NCBI RefSeq assembly: GCF_028882275.1
Contig: NZ_JARBUT010000013.1
Coordinates: 1-64,000 of the forward strand
Origin: Nocardiopsis sp. N85
Lineage (GTDB): Bacteria > Actinomycetota > Actinomycetes > Streptosporangiales > Streptosporangiaceae
Direction: 5' to 3'
Length of the DNA stretch: 64,000 bases
Shown here: positions 1 through 8,506 of the stretch, one piece after another
How the letters are laid out: the number at the start of each line of letters is the position of its first letter
How positions within the stretch are numbered: the first letter of the stretch is position 1
Position numbers and translations under genes: made by a program
The notes under the pieces: generated by a model
What the model saw: the letters and a program-made list of their open reading frames with translations, nothing else
Databases searched by the model: none
What the model was told of the DNA's origin: nothing

Positions 1-1122
1 CCCGGACCTCGAAGGTCCGCTCGTGCTCTTCCGTGGAAGACGTTTGCGTTTCCGCTTTGTTGTGTCCTCACTTTATCAGCGTTTCCGTGTCCCGCCAAAT
101 CGGCGTTTTCCGGAACCTTCTGAAGTGTGAAGGGTTTTGCTCCTTTTCGGAGCGACCCGACCGAGTTTACATGGTCGAAGCGGTGCTTCGAACCGGTGAA
201 CTTCGGAAGGGAGGTGGCCGCTGATCCCGGTCCGGTTCCGAGTCGGTCCCTCTGCGGGGCCCGCTCGCCGTCCCGTGGCGACTCGGAGAACATTACCCCC
301 CTGCCGGGGCTCCGGCAAACCAGTGCGCCTGTGTCGCCACTCACAGATCGCCGCCCATGCCCCGCCTTCCCCGTTCGGCCCTCCCGAGGGCCCGCTCGTC
401 CCTGGGCCGCCGCTTCCGTGGCCACCCGCGCCACGAGGGAACCCCGTGTCGGACCGCCACCTCACGCGCTCCATGGCCGGGACACGGTGCAAGGAATGGA
501 CGCCCCTCTTCTTTCTCCTCGTCGCCGCACGTCAAAGCATGTTCGGGATCATTCACCCGGAATCCGGGAAAGTTCTGGGGGTCGCTCGTGGAATCCCTTT
601 CATCCCATCTCCACGAGATGCGGCGGTACCGGAGGCGGCTCCGAGAGGGACCCGTCACCAGGGTTCCGCGGCGAGTGCCCGTGTCCGGGGAGCGGCGGAC
701 GGGGCGTGTGGCCGCACGTGTTCGCGTCCGCGACCGCGTGCGGGCCCGGCCGTACACGAGCCCTACCTCCCCGACGGGGCTCCCGCCTTCCGAGAGCCGC
801 ACCGGCTGGACGTGCCCGGAGCCGTTCTTCATCGCCGGGGGCCTCGCCACGTCGTGCACGGTCTCCGGTCGGGTCTCCGCCGAGCGCACGGTGAGGGTTC
901 CGTCCGCTGCGTCGACCCGGCCGGACCGGATCGGCGAGGCCGTTCCCCTCGCGGTCTTCTTCATGCGCGGAACGGAGATCGTCGGCCCGTGCGGGCGGGG
1001 TTCGCCGCCCCGTCCAGTGATCGACGCCGATGTCCCGCCCGTCCCGATCACCGTGACGGGCCGACGATCACCCCGGCCCCGTCGCCGCCGGGAGGAGGCG
1101 ACGGGGACCGTTCGGGTTCTCC
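1..1122. other. Left-edge region without a convincing gene
   Basis: No recognisable protein is found in either strand. Positions 3-19 form a small hairpin (CGGACCT, loop CGA, AGGTCCG) that may be the end of a terminator cut by the window. On the minus strand, codons between about 1051 and 700 have strong G/C third positions, as in real genes of this DNA, but the bias fades below 700 and the product resembles nothing I know. It could be a short or decayed gene downstream of the lipoprotein operon. The first 200 bases are less GC-rich than the rest. Confidence 0.4.
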
Positions 1123-1145
1123 GAGGGGACCGGTCGGGTCCCCTC
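1123..1145 (-). terminator. Hairpin terminator after the lipoprotein gene
   Basis: Perfect 9-bp stem GAGGGGACC/GGTCCCCTC with a 5-nt loop, 11 bp beyond the stop codon of the minus-strand lipoprotein gene. There is no U-tract, as is usual in actinobacteria. Confidence 0.6.
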
Positions 1146-1156
1146 GACGGGACCCG

Positions 1157-1450
1157 TCACATGTCGTCGTCCATGGACTCCTCGGACATGTCGTCCTCCA
1201 TCGAGTCCTCCTCCATGGAGTCCTCTTCCATGGAGTCCTCTTCCATGGAGTCCTCGGACTCCCCCATCTCCTCGTCCATGGGCTCCTCGGACATGTCGTC
1301 CTCCATGGGCTCCTCGGACATCTCCTCCGAGTCCACCGTCCCCTCTCCCGGGCCGGCCGTGTTCTCACAGGCGGCCAGGCCGAGAACGGCGGTGAGGCTG
1401 ATCGCCCCGGCGGCGAGCAGTCTGCGGCTCCGGTGCAAGGTCATGGACAT
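1157..1450 (-). CDS. Small Met/Asp/Glu-rich lipoprotein
   Basis: A 97-residue protein with a lipoprotein signal peptide (hydrophobic core, lipobox LAAC, lipidated Cys about residue 28). The whole mature part, about 65 residues, is a low-complexity run of EEDSM, SEEPM and DDM units, with a Met about every fifth residue and no basic residue. It should sit on the outer face of the membrane as a flexible anionic tether. The ATG at 1450 follows an AAGGAG site. It lies 60 bp downstream of the molybdopterin oxidoreductase on the same strand, so the two are probably one transcript. SigK neighbourhoods often carry secreted FAS1 (MPT70/MPT83-like) proteins; here this acidic lipoprotein takes that place. 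Function unknown; metal binding or sacrificial Met oxidation are guesses. Confidence 0.75.
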   Translation of the reverse strand: MSMTLHRSRRLLAAGAISLTAVLGLAACENTAGPGEGTVDSEEMSEEPMEDDMSEEPMDEEMGESEDSMEEDSMEEDSMEEDSMEDDMSEESMDDDM

Positions 1451-1510
1451 GACTTCTCCTTCTCGTTCTCTCTCCGGCCCGCGGTTCGGGCCGGGTGTTC
1501 CCGGGGACGG

Positions 1511-3079
1511 TCAGGCCACGGTGACGGTCACGTGGTGGTGGCCCGTCGCACCATCGGGTGCGGGCTCCGCCCGGTCGGGGGTCTGTGTGCGTCCTTCGCG
1601 GTCGGTGGCGCGGACGGTGAGGAGGTGCTCTCCCGGTTCCGCGTCCCACTCCAGGACCCATTGACGCCAGGTGTCCGCGCTCCCCTCCGCGGCGAGTTCG
1701 GCGTCGGTCCAAGGGCCGTCGTCGATCCGGACCTCCACCCGGTCGACGCCGGTGTGCTGTGCCCAGGCCACGCCCGCGACCACGACCCGTCCCGGTTCGA
1801 GGTCGGCCCCCTCGCGCGGGGTGTCGATGCGCGACTGGGTCTTGACCGGGCCGCGTGCCGCCCATCCCCGGGGGACCCAGTAGGCGTCGAAGGCGTCGAA
1901 GGTGGTCAGCTCGATGTCGACGATCCACTTGCAGGCCGACACGTAGCCGTAGAGGCCGGGTACCACCATGCGGACGGGGAACCCGTGGTCGTGGGGGAGG
2001 GGTCGGCCGTTCATCCCGACGGCGAGGAGGGCGTCCCGGCCGTCCATGACGTCGGCGACCGGTGTGCCGATGGTCATTCCGTCGTCGGAGCGGGACACCA
2101 GTTGGTCGGCGGGACCGCCCTCGGCGGGCGAGCGCACCCCGGCCTCGGCGAGCAGGGAGGCGAGGGGGACCCCGACCCAGCGGGCGTTACCGAGGTAGTC
2201 GCCGCCCACCGGGTTGGACACGCAGGTGAGGGTGATGTCGCGTTCGCTCAGTTCGGGGTGGCGGAGCAGGTCGTCGTAGGTGAGGACCAGCTCGCGGCGC
2301 ACGCCCGTGCCGTGGATGCGCAAGGACCATGTGGAGGCGTCGATGCGGGGGACGGAGAGGGCCGTGTCGATGCGGTAGAAATCGGTGTTGGGGGTGAAGT
2401 ACGGGGACAGACCGTCGAGTTCCAGGTCGACCCCGTCGGGGAGCGTCGCGGCCCGGTTCACGGGGACGGGCAGGCGGACGTCCGCGGGGGAGAGCCCGCC
2501 ACCGGTCGGGGCGGCGGACAGCAGCCGGGCCCCGGTGCCGATGCCGGCGGAGGCGGCGGCGACCGTCCCGGCCAAGAGCACGAAACGTCGTCGGTCGAAG
2601 CCGTCGGCGGGGGTGTCCGGTTCAGCGCCCCGGACCCGTGGGAACCGGATCGACAGGACGAGGACTCCGATGAAGGCCACGGCACCCGCCAGCGTGGGCA
2701 GGGCGTCGAGCGGGCCGGCGTCGGGGCGGGTGAGGGCGGCGGTGAGGCCGATGGTGATGAACAGTGCCGTGCCCACCGCGCCGAAAAGACGGCCGCGAGT
2801 GGCGGCGACACCGATGAGGGCGGCGGCACCGGCCAAGAGGATCGCGATGCCGCCGATCAGCACGATCTTGTCGGCCGTACCGAAGACGTCGACGGCGAAC
2901 TGTTTGAGCGGCAGGGGGGTCAGGTCGATGACGCCCGCCCCGACGGCCTGGACCGGTGTGGCGGTGGGACGGGCGAGAAGTGCTCCGACGACCTCGGCCG
3001 CGCCCAGGGCGGCGGCCGCGGACACGAGTCCGGCGATGGCGGCGGGGCCCGTGGGGATGCGTCGTGGTGTGTCGGTCAT
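1511..3079 (-). CDS. Membrane molybdopterin-dependent oxidoreductase (sulfite-oxidase family)
   Basis: A 522-residue protein. The N-terminal 150 or so residues form four hydrophobic segments, followed by a twin-arginine-like DRRRF segment and a second hydrophobic stretch near residues 160-185. The remainder is a sulfite-oxidase-type Mo-cofactor domain, with the family's conserved cysteine in TLTCVSNPVGG and a C-terminal dimerisation domain ending at GHHHVTVTVA. The catalytic part should face outside the membrane; the substrate cannot be read from sequence. The ATG at 3079 (MTDTPRR) is chosen because the open frame upstream reads through the divergent sigma-factor gene. It is transcribed with the downstream lipoprotein gene and diverges from the SigK/RskA pair, an arrangement common in actinobacteria, so it is a likely SigK target. 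Confidence 0.88.
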   Translation of the reverse strand: MTDTPRRIPTGPAAIAGLVSAAAALGAAEVVGALLARPTATPVQAVGAGVIDLTPLPLKQFAVDVFGTADKIVLIGGIAILLAGAAALIGVAATRGRLFGAVGTALFITIGLTAALTRPDAGPLDALPTLAGAVAFIGVLVLSIRFPRVRGAEPDTPADGFDRRRFVLLAGTVAAASAGIGTGARLLSAAPTGGGLSPADVRLPVPVNRAATLPDGVDLELDGLSPYFTPNTDFYRIDTALSVPRIDASTWSLRIHGTGVRRELVLTYDDLLRHPELSERDITLTCVSNPVGGDYLGNARWVGVPLASLLAEAGVRSPAEGGPADQLVSRSDDGMTIGTPVADVMDGRDALLAVGMNGRPLPHDHGFPVRMVVPGLYGYVSACKWIVDIELTTFDAFDAYWVPRGWAARGPVKTQSRIDTPREGADLEPGRVVVAGVAWAQHTGVDRVEVRIDDGPWTDAELAAEGSADTWRQWVLEWDAEPGEHLLTVRATDREGRTQTPDRAEPAPDGATGHHHVTVTVA

Positions 3080-3216
3080 GCCCTTCGTTCGGTGCCGGGC
3101 CCGGTAGGGCGACCGCACATTAGATAACGAGTAGGTCACGAAGTCGATGTGAAGGTCTCCTCGGGCCCCTCTGAACCGAATCCCGAAGGAGTCGAGGTGG
3201 GAAGGCCGGTGGTCCG

Positions 3217-3852
3217 GTGAGGTGGGTGAGGGCGCAGGTCGCCGGGTCCGGGGGTTTCCCGGACCGGGAGGAGACGCGCGAGAACGGTGGGGACTTCGCG
3301 GAGGCGGACCCGTTGGACGGGTTGCTGCGCGACGTCGCCGTCGGTGACCTGTCGGCCTTCGAGGCGGTCTACCGGGAGTTGTCGGGGGCGGTGTTCGGGG
3401 TGGCGCGGCGGGTGCTGGTGGATACGGCCCAGGCCGAGGAGGTCTGTCAGGAGGTGTTCCTGGAGGTCTGGCGGACGAGTGCGCGCCATGATCCCTCCCG
3501 GGGGAGCGTGTCCGCGTGGGTGACGACCATCGCCCATCGCCGGGCGGTGGACCGGGTCCGCTCCGAGCAGGCGGCGTCGAACCGGTTGTCCGCCCTCGGT
3601 CGGTTGGAGTCCGAGGCGACACCGCACGACACGGTCCCCGAACAGGTGGAGCACCGCTTGGAGCGGGAGAAGGTGCGCCGTTGCCTGCGGCGGCTGACCG
3701 AGCAGCAGAGAGAGGTCGTTCGGCTCACCTACTACACCGGGTACACGCAGCGGCAGGCCGCGGACCTGTTGCGGGTGCCGTTGACCACGGTCAAGGGCAG
3801 ACTGCGCGATGGGCTGATCAAGTTGAGGGATTGCCTGGGGGTGATGGTGTGA
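3217..3852 (+). CDS. sigK: ECF sigma factor, SigK type
   Basis: A 211-residue ECF sigma factor. Region 2 covers residues about 45-115 (AFEAVYRELSGAVFGVARRV through TTIAHRRAVDRVR) and region 4 about residues 150-205 with the helix-turn-helix YTQRQAADLLRVPLTTVKGR. Cys156 and Cys206 are 50 residues apart, the same spacing as the redox-active pair reported in M. tuberculosis SigK (Cys133/Cys183). The GTG at 3217 gives an N-terminal extension of about 30 residues; a later start is possible. The gene overlaps rskA by 4 nt (GTGA), so the two are translationally coupled. A CCGAAT hexamer at 3176-3181 resembles a SigK -10 element, but I see no matching CCATCC -35. Confidence 0.88.
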   Translation: MRWVRAQVAGSGGFPDREETRENGGDFAEADPLDGLLRDVAVGDLSAFEAVYRELSGAVFGVARRVLVDTAQAEEVCQEVFLEVWRTSARHDPSRGSVSAWVTTIAHRRAVDRVRSEQAASNRLSALGRLESEATPHDTVPEQVEHRLEREKVRRCLRRLTEQQREVVRLTYYTGYTQRQAADLLRVPLTTVKGRLRDGLIKLRDCLGVMV

Positions 3853-4571
3853 GAGGGCCCGGAGAACACGGCCTGACCGCGGGCTACGCCGTCGACGCCC
3901 TGGAACCCGACGAGGTACGGGCGGCGGAGCGGCATCTCGCGGAGTGCGAGGACTGTCGGCGGGACCTCGCGGAGTTCCGGGAGACGACCGTGCGGTTGGC
4001 GCGGGGGGAGGCCACCGAGCCGAGGGAACAGGTCTGGGAATCGATCCTGGTCGAGGCCCGCGGAACACGACAGTTGCCGCCGGTGCGGTCCCGGCCGGCG
4101 GGTCGGTCTCCGCGTTCCCCCTCGGCGGGCCGGTGGTTGCCGTGGAGCCTGGCGGCGGTTCTCGCACTGTTCTCCGTCGTGCTGACGGGCACCCTGGTGT
4201 CCGTCCAGGAGCGACTGGCCGTCCAGGAGGCGCAGAACGCGGAGATGGAGACCCTGCTGGCGGCGGCGGACACCGACAGGTTGGACGCCTCCGTGGGGGA
4301 GGGGCGGGCGACCCTCTTCGCCTCCTATGACGAGGACGCGGCGATCCTGCTGGTGGAGGGTCTGCCCGAGGCTCCCGCGGACATGACCTATCGCATGTGG
4401 TGGGTGGACGGGAACGAGGTTAGGCCGGCCGGGATGCTCAAGCCCTCGGGCGAGGGCCGCTACATGGGCATGGCCGGGGAGATGGGCTCTCCCGAACAGT
4501 TGTGGATCTCCCTGGAGCCGCTGGGGGAGGCGGCGGAGCCGAGCGGGGAGGAGTACGTCATCGACATGTGA
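3849..4571 (+). CDS. rskA: Anti-sigma-K factor, RskA type
   Basis: A 240-residue single-pass membrane anti-sigma factor. The cytoplasmic N-terminus has the zinc-type anti-sigma helix with HLAECEDC (HxxxCxxC, residues about 27-34). One membrane span lies near residues 95-120 (WLPWSLAAVLALFSVVLTGT), followed by a short coiled segment and an extracytoplasmic RskA domain (ATLFASYDEDAAILLVEGLP). It should hold SigK inactive until released by regulated proteolysis or redox change. The GTG start at 3849 overlaps the sigK stop, and the reading frame chosen gives a complete anti-sigma N-terminus. No hairpin terminator is evident; an octamer repeat array follows at 4596. Confidence 0.88.
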   Translation: MRGPGEHGLTAGYAVDALEPDEVRAAERHLAECEDCRRDLAEFRETTVRLARGEATEPREQVWESILVEARGTRQLPPVRSRPAGRSPRSPSAGRWLPWSLAAVLALFSVVLTGTLVSVQERLAVQEAQNAEMETLLAAADTDRLDASVGEGRATLFASYDEDAAILLVEGLPEAPADMTYRMWWVDGNEVRPAGMLKPSGEGRYMGMAGEMGSPEQLWISLEPLGEAAEPSGEEYVIDM

Positions 4572-4595
4572 GGGTCCGGTGCGCGGTCGTCTCAC

Positions 4596-4635
4596 ACGTG
4601 TCGAGGAGTCGACAACGCGTCGAAGTGACAATGAC
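4596..4635. repeat. Octamer array 1
   Basis: Five consecutive 8-bp units in exact phase, beginning ACGTGTCG, AGGAGTCG, ACAACGCG. It belongs to a nine-member intergenic family described under findings. It lies between rskA and the acyl-CoA synthetase gene. Confidence 0.6.
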
Positions 4636-4778
4636 CGGCGGGTAACCGCTCACCCCGGTTCCAAGAAACGACGGCGGTCGGTCGCCTACGGTCGCAGTAC
4701 TTCCGGGTGGTCACGTGGCGAAGGCCGTCCGGTGAGGCGCGGAAGGCTTCGCCCGTCCCCGTACTCCTCGGAGACAGC

Positions 4779-6398
4779 ATGGCTACCGATGGTCCGTCCC
4801 GTGTCCGGCACACATTGGAGGTGGCCCGGGTCCTGGTGCGCGCCGGTGTCCTCGCACCGGGTCGCCCCGACCGGATCGCCCGGCAACTCCGCGCCCTGCG
4901 CACCTGGGGCGCGACGATCGCCGGTGGTTACGCGGCCGCCCAGGAGCGGGTGCCGAACGATGTGGCGGTGGTCGACGAGCGGGGGGAGTCCACCTTCGCG
5001 GAGATGAACCTGCGCGGCCGGGTGCTGGCCAGGACCCTGCGCGGGTCGGGCGTCGGTCCCGGTGTCAAGGTGGGTCTGCTGTGTCGCAACCACAGCGGGT
5101 TCGTGCAGACGATGATCGCGTGCGGTCGGCTGGGCGCGGACACGGTGCTGCTGAACACGGGTCTGTCCGCGCCCCAGTTGGCCGACGTGACGGCGGCGAA
5201 CGGCATCTCGCTGCTGGTGGCGGACGAGGAGTTCGCCGATCTGTGTGCGGGGGTCCCGGCGGGCATCCCCCGGTTGAGGGCGTGGGGCGACCCCTCCGAC
5301 CTGTCGTGGGGGAGCGTGTCCCCGGGGCCGGAGTCGGAGGACCCGGCGCCGCCGGAGCGGCCGGGCCGGTTGATCGTCCTGACGTCGGGGACGACGGGCA
5401 CGCCCAAGGGCGCGCGGCGGCCCACGCCGAGGGGTCCGCAGGACGCCGCGTCGGTGTTGTCGCGGATCCCCCTGCGCTCCTCGGATCGGATCCTGGTGTC
5501 GGCGCCGGTGTTCCACACCTGGGGGCTGGCGGGTGTGCAGCTGGGCATGTCCATGCGGGCGACGTTGGTGATGCGGCGGGTGTTCGAGCCGGAGGACGTG
5601 CTGCGGACCGTGCAGGAGCAGCGGTGCACCGCGCTGTTCGCGGTGCCGGTGATGCTGCGGCGGATCATGGATCTGCCCAGGTCGACGCGGGACTCCTATG
5701 ACACGTCGTCGTTGCGGATCGTGGCGTGCAGCGGTTCGGCGATGAGTCCGAAACTGATCACCGACTTCATGGACGGGTTCGGGGACGTGCTCTACAACCT
5801 GTACGGGTCCACGGAGGTGTCGTGGGCGACCATCGCGACACCGGAGGACATGCGCAGGTCGCCGACGACGGCGGGGCGACCGCCCCTGGGGACACGGGTG
5901 GCGGTGGTGGACGCCGAGGGGGTGGAGTTGCCGCCCGGAAACGAGGGGTCGATCTTCGTCGGCAACGAGATGTTGTTCGACGGGTACACGAACGGCCGGG
6001 GCAAGCGGATCGCCAACGGCCTCATGGAGACGGGGGACCGGGGGCACCTCGACGCGGACGGGCTCTTGCACGTGGCGGGCCGGGACGACGACATGATCGT
6101 GTCCGGCGGGGAGAACGTGTTCCCCAGGCCGGTGGAGGAGGCGATCATCGCGCTCCCGGGAGTGCGCGAGGTCGTGGTGGCGGGGGTGCCGGACGAGGAG
6201 TTCGGTCAGCGCTTCGCGGCGTTCGTGGTGCCGCGTCAGGGTGCGTCGTTGGACCCGAACGAGATCCGGATGCGGGTGCGCGAGGCGTTGGGCCGGTTCT
6301 CGGTGCCGAGGGACGTGGTCTTCCTGGAGGAGCTGCCGCGCAACGCCACCGGGAAGGTGGTCAAGCGCGGGCTTCCGTTCGACGCTCCGCGTCGGTGA
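4779..6398 (+). CDS. AMP-forming acyl-CoA synthetase (FadD-like)
   Basis: A 539-residue member of the adenylate-forming family. The ATP loop LTSGTTGTPKGAR is near residue 200, the YGSTE adenine-binding motif near 350, GDRGHLDADGLLHVAGRDDD near 425 and the C-terminal catalytic Lys in RNATGKVVKR near 525. It should activate a fatty or aromatic acid to its CoA thioester in the cytoplasm. The N-terminal region (RQLRALRTWGATIAGGYAA) resembles membrane-near FadD2/FadD12-type ligases of actinobacteria. The ATG at 4779 is chosen because GGAGA lies 4 nt upstream and the family-like sequence begins soon after; an open frame continues upstream without a site. It stands alone and ends at a strong hairpin. 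Confidence 0.85.
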   Translation: MATDGPSRVRHTLEVARVLVRAGVLAPGRPDRIARQLRALRTWGATIAGGYAAAQERVPNDVAVVDERGESTFAEMNLRGRVLARTLRGSGVGPGVKVGLLCRNHSGFVQTMIACGRLGADTVLLNTGLSAPQLADVTAANGISLLVADEEFADLCAGVPAGIPRLRAWGDPSDLSWGSVSPGPESEDPAPPERPGRLIVLTSGTTGTPKGARRPTPRGPQDAASVLSRIPLRSSDRILVSAPVFHTWGLAGVQLGMSMRATLVMRRVFEPEDVLRTVQEQRCTALFAVPVMLRRIMDLPRSTRDSYDTSSLRIVACSGSAMSPKLITDFMDGFGDVLYNLYGSTEVSWATIATPEDMRRSPTTAGRPPLGTRVAVVDAEGVELPPGNEGSIFVGNEMLFDGYTNGRGKRIANGLMETGDRGHLDADGLLHVAGRDDDMIVSGGENVFPRPVEEAIIALPGVREVVVAGVPDEEFGQRFAAFVVPRQGASLDPNEIRMRVREALGRFSVPRDVVFLEELPRNATGKVVKRGLPFDAPRR

Positions 6399-6407
6399 CG
6401 GGAGGTG

Positions 6408-6443
6408 GGGGCGCCGTCACCGCTCGGGCGGTGACGGCGCCCC
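6408..6443 (+). terminator. Strong hairpin after the acyl-CoA synthetase gene
   Basis: A perfect 16-bp GC-rich stem (6408-6423 with 6428-6443) closed by a TCGG loop, 10 bp after the stop codon. Confidence 0.75.
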
Positions 6444-6520
6444 GTTCCGCACGGAGGGGGTCCTTTTCCCCGTGAAATGACTGGAATTCCGACCCTTGAG
6501 GAATTGAGTCTCTTTTTGCC

Positions 6521-6572
6521 TTGCGTGCAAGACAATTGTGTGCTTTGACATCGGGTACGGGGTTACTACCAT
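6521..6572 (+). promoter_or_regulatory. Promoter and likely OhrR-type operator
   Basis: Two dyads sit side by side: TTGCgtGCAA (6521-6530) and the perfect palindrome ACAATTGT (6532-6539), the latter like the ACAATT/AATTGT half-sites of OhrR operators. Just downstream is a perfect -35 TTGACA (6545-6550), a 16-bp spacer and a -10 TACCAT (6567-6572). Transcription should start about 6579-6581, at the ATG of the regulator, giving a leaderless message and autoregulation. Confidence 0.55.
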
Positions 6573-6579
6573 GTTGCCG

Positions 6580-7158
6580 ATGCCCGACCGATTCCCAGCC
6601 CCCACGGGCGATTTCTCCCTTCCTGCCGTCGATGAGCAGATGTGCTTCGCTCTCTACGCGGCGTCCCGTGCCATCACGAACCTGTACCGGCCGCTCCTCG
6701 ATCCCCTGGGGCTCACCTATCCCCAATATCTCGTGATGATGTTGTTGTGGGAGCGGGGCGAGTGCTCGGTCAAAGAGGTGTGCTCCGCGCTCCAGTTGGA
6801 CTACGGCACGCTGACGCCCCTGTTGAAGCGGTTGGAGGCGCGCGACCTGCTCCACCGGAAGCGGGATACGCGCGACGAACGATCCGTGCTGATCACGCCG
6901 ACCGAGGCGGGGGCGGCCCTGCGGGAGCTGGTCGAGGGCGTCCCGGAGGCGATCCGGGAGGTCATCGACCTCCCGGAGGAGGAGTTCGAGGCGGCCAGGC
7001 TGGCCCTGCGGCGGTTGACCGCGAGCGTGCTGGACGGGAAGGCCCGGGTGCCGGAGCGGATCGCGGCGCTGACCGCGAACGGCGCGGTGCCGCCGCGGGG
7101 CGGGCCGGGGCCGGAGGTCGAGGACCAGAGGGGTTCATCTCCGTCGTCGTGTCCGTGA
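6580..7158 (+). CDS. MarR-family regulator, OhrR-like peroxide sensor
   Basis: A 192-residue winged-helix regulator. The segment DEQMCFALYAASRAITNLYRP has the N-terminal sensing Cys and flanking residues of OhrR, and LTYPQYLVMMLLWE with SVKEVCSALQLDYGTLTPLLK forms the DNA-binding domain; RDTRDERSVLITPT is the wing. In characterised OhrR proteins, oxidation of that Cys by organic hydroperoxide releases DNA. No ohr gene is adjacent, which is unusual. The ATG at 6580 is preferred because the promoter predicts a start there; the ATG at 6571 is inside the -10 element. The C-terminus beyond about residue 150 is longer than typical and may be disordered. Confidence 0.85.
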   Translation: MPDRFPAPTGDFSLPAVDEQMCFALYAASRAITNLYRPLLDPLGLTYPQYLVMMLLWERGECSVKEVCSALQLDYGTLTPLLKRLEARDLLHRKRDTRDERSVLITPTEAGAALRELVEGVPEAIREVIDLPEEEFEAARLALRRLTASVLDGKARVPERIAALTANGAVPPRGGPGPEVEDQRGSSPSSCP

Positions 7159-7212
7159 CGGGCACGGTGGCGGGTGGGCCGGGCGCCGCGGGGGTCGTGC
7201 CCGGCCCCGGGG

Positions 7213-7244
7213 GCGGGCGGGTCGGGGGTTCCCGGCCCGCCCGC
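7213..7244. terminator. Bidirectional hairpin between convergent genes
   Basis: A 13-bp GC stem (7213-7225 with 7232-7244, one G-U pair) between the MarR stop and the PHB depolymerase stop. Confidence 0.5.
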
Positions 7245-7261
7245 TCCCGTTCCGTCGGCGG

Positions 7262-8506
7262 TCAGCAGGCGCCGGGGGTGTGGTTCCAGTACCCGGGTGA
7301 GGTCTCGGTGATCGAGGTCGTCACGAAGACGTTCCACAGGCCGAGCGGGTCGTCGGAGCCGACCGCGTGGGTCTGGCCGAGACGATGGACGGCGCGGCCC
7401 GCTCCGACATGGGCGTGATTGGTGGCGCGCACGCACTCGCCGGGCCCCTCGGTGGGCTCCTCCGTCGGGGCCCCGGTGGGCTCGTCCGTGGGCTGCGGGT
7501 CGGGGTCGCCGCCCTCGCCGCCCAGTCCCCAGAAGTCGACGGTGTACCCGGTGGAGCAGATCGCCGTGAGGAAGTAGGCGCCCGCCGCGCCACAGCCGGC
7601 GGCCGGGTCGACGGGGGTACCGTGTCCCATTCCGGAGACCGTGTAGTGGGCGACCTTCGCGGTGGTGGCGCCGGTTCCGCCGTGATAGGCGGCGGTGGTG
7701 GACCCCGGCAGGGACTCGGTGGCGGTGGGGGTGGCGGAGATCCCGTGCGCGTTCGTCCACTGGCGGACGCTCCCCGTGCCGTTGGCGGGGACGACGGTGG
7801 TGTCGGAGGCGCCGTGCCAGACGGCGACGCGGGGCCAGGGTCCGGACCAGCCGGGGTTCTTGGCCCGCACCTTGTCTCCCCACTGCTGCGGGGTCCGGTT
7901 CTTGCCGGGGTTCATGCAGGTGAAGGCGTCCACCATGCTCGTGGCGCAGCCGGTGGGGACGCCCGCGACGATGGCGCCGCCGGCGAACAGGTCGGGGTAG
8001 GCCGACAGCACCTCGCTCACCATGGCGCCACCGGCGGACAGCCCGGAGGCGTACACGCGGTCGGCGTCGAGACCGTGGGTGCTCACCGCGTACTCGACCA
8101 TGGAGCGGACCGATCGGGCCTCGCCGGAGTCGCGGCGCACGTCGGCGGCCTCGAACCAGTTGAAGCAGCGGGTGGCGTTGTTGGCGGTCCTCTGTTCGGC
8201 GTAGACCAGGGCGAATCCGCCCGCGTCGGCGGCCCCCGCCCAGCCGGAGTGTCCGTGATAGGCGGTGGCGTCCTGGGCGCAGCCGTGGAAGAGCACCACC
8301 AGGGGCGCGCCGGCGGGCAACCCGTCGGGGACGTAGGTGTACATCGACAGGTTGCCGGGGTTGGTCCCGAACGAGGCGACGGGGGCGAGGGTGGCGGCGT
8401 GGGCGCGTGGTGCCGGAGCGGCCAGGAGTGCGGCGGCCAGGGCGGCGACGGTGGCCAGGGCGATGATGAGGGGGACCCGTGTTCGGGGCGGGGCGGCGGA
8501 GTCCAT
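7262..8506 (-). CDS. Secreted poly(3-hydroxybutyrate) depolymerase / PHB esterase
   Basis: A 414-residue extracellular esterase of the short-chain PHA depolymerase type. A signal peptide covers residues 1-37 (ending PRAHA). The alpha/beta-hydrolase domain has oxyanion motif LFHGCAQD, lipase box GLSAG, catalytic Asp in GASDTTVVP and catalytic His in SGMGHGTPVD. A Pro/Thr/Glu linker (PTDEPTGAPTEEPTEG) joins a C-terminal module of about 60 residues running from ECVRATNHAHV to the final Cys, found in many actinobacterial depolymerases and probably binding the polymer. The ATG at 8506 follows GGAGGCAA. It diverges from a 3-hydroxybutyrate dehydrogenase gene, which fits PHB or PHB-oligomer degradation; related feruloyl/acetylxylan esterases are the main alternative. 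Confidence 0.82.
   Translation of the reverse strand: MDSAAPPRTRVPLIIALATVAALAAALLAAPAPRAHAATLAPVASFGTNPGNLSMYTYVPDGLPAGAPLVVLFHGCAQDATAYHGHSGWAGAADAGGFALVYAEQRTANNATRCFNWFEAADVRRDSGEARSVRSMVEYAVSTHGLDADRVYASGLSAGGAMVSEVLSAYPDLFAGGAIVAGVPTGCATSMVDAFTCMNPGKNRTPQQWGDKVRAKNPGWSGPWPRVAVWHGASDTTVVPANGTGSVRQWTNAHGISATPTATESLPGSTTAAYHGGTGATTAKVAHYTVSGMGHGTPVDPAAGCGAAGAYFLTAICSTGYTVDFWGLGGEGGDPDPQPTDEPTGAPTEEPTEGPGECVRATNHAHVGAGRAVHRLGQTHAVGSDDPLGLWNVFVTTSITETSPGYWNHTPGAC

Noticed and set aside
3080-3622. N-terminal extension of the molybdoenzyme to 3622
   Set aside because: It would overlap sigK antisense and is low-complexity; the signal and membrane segments begin after 3079.
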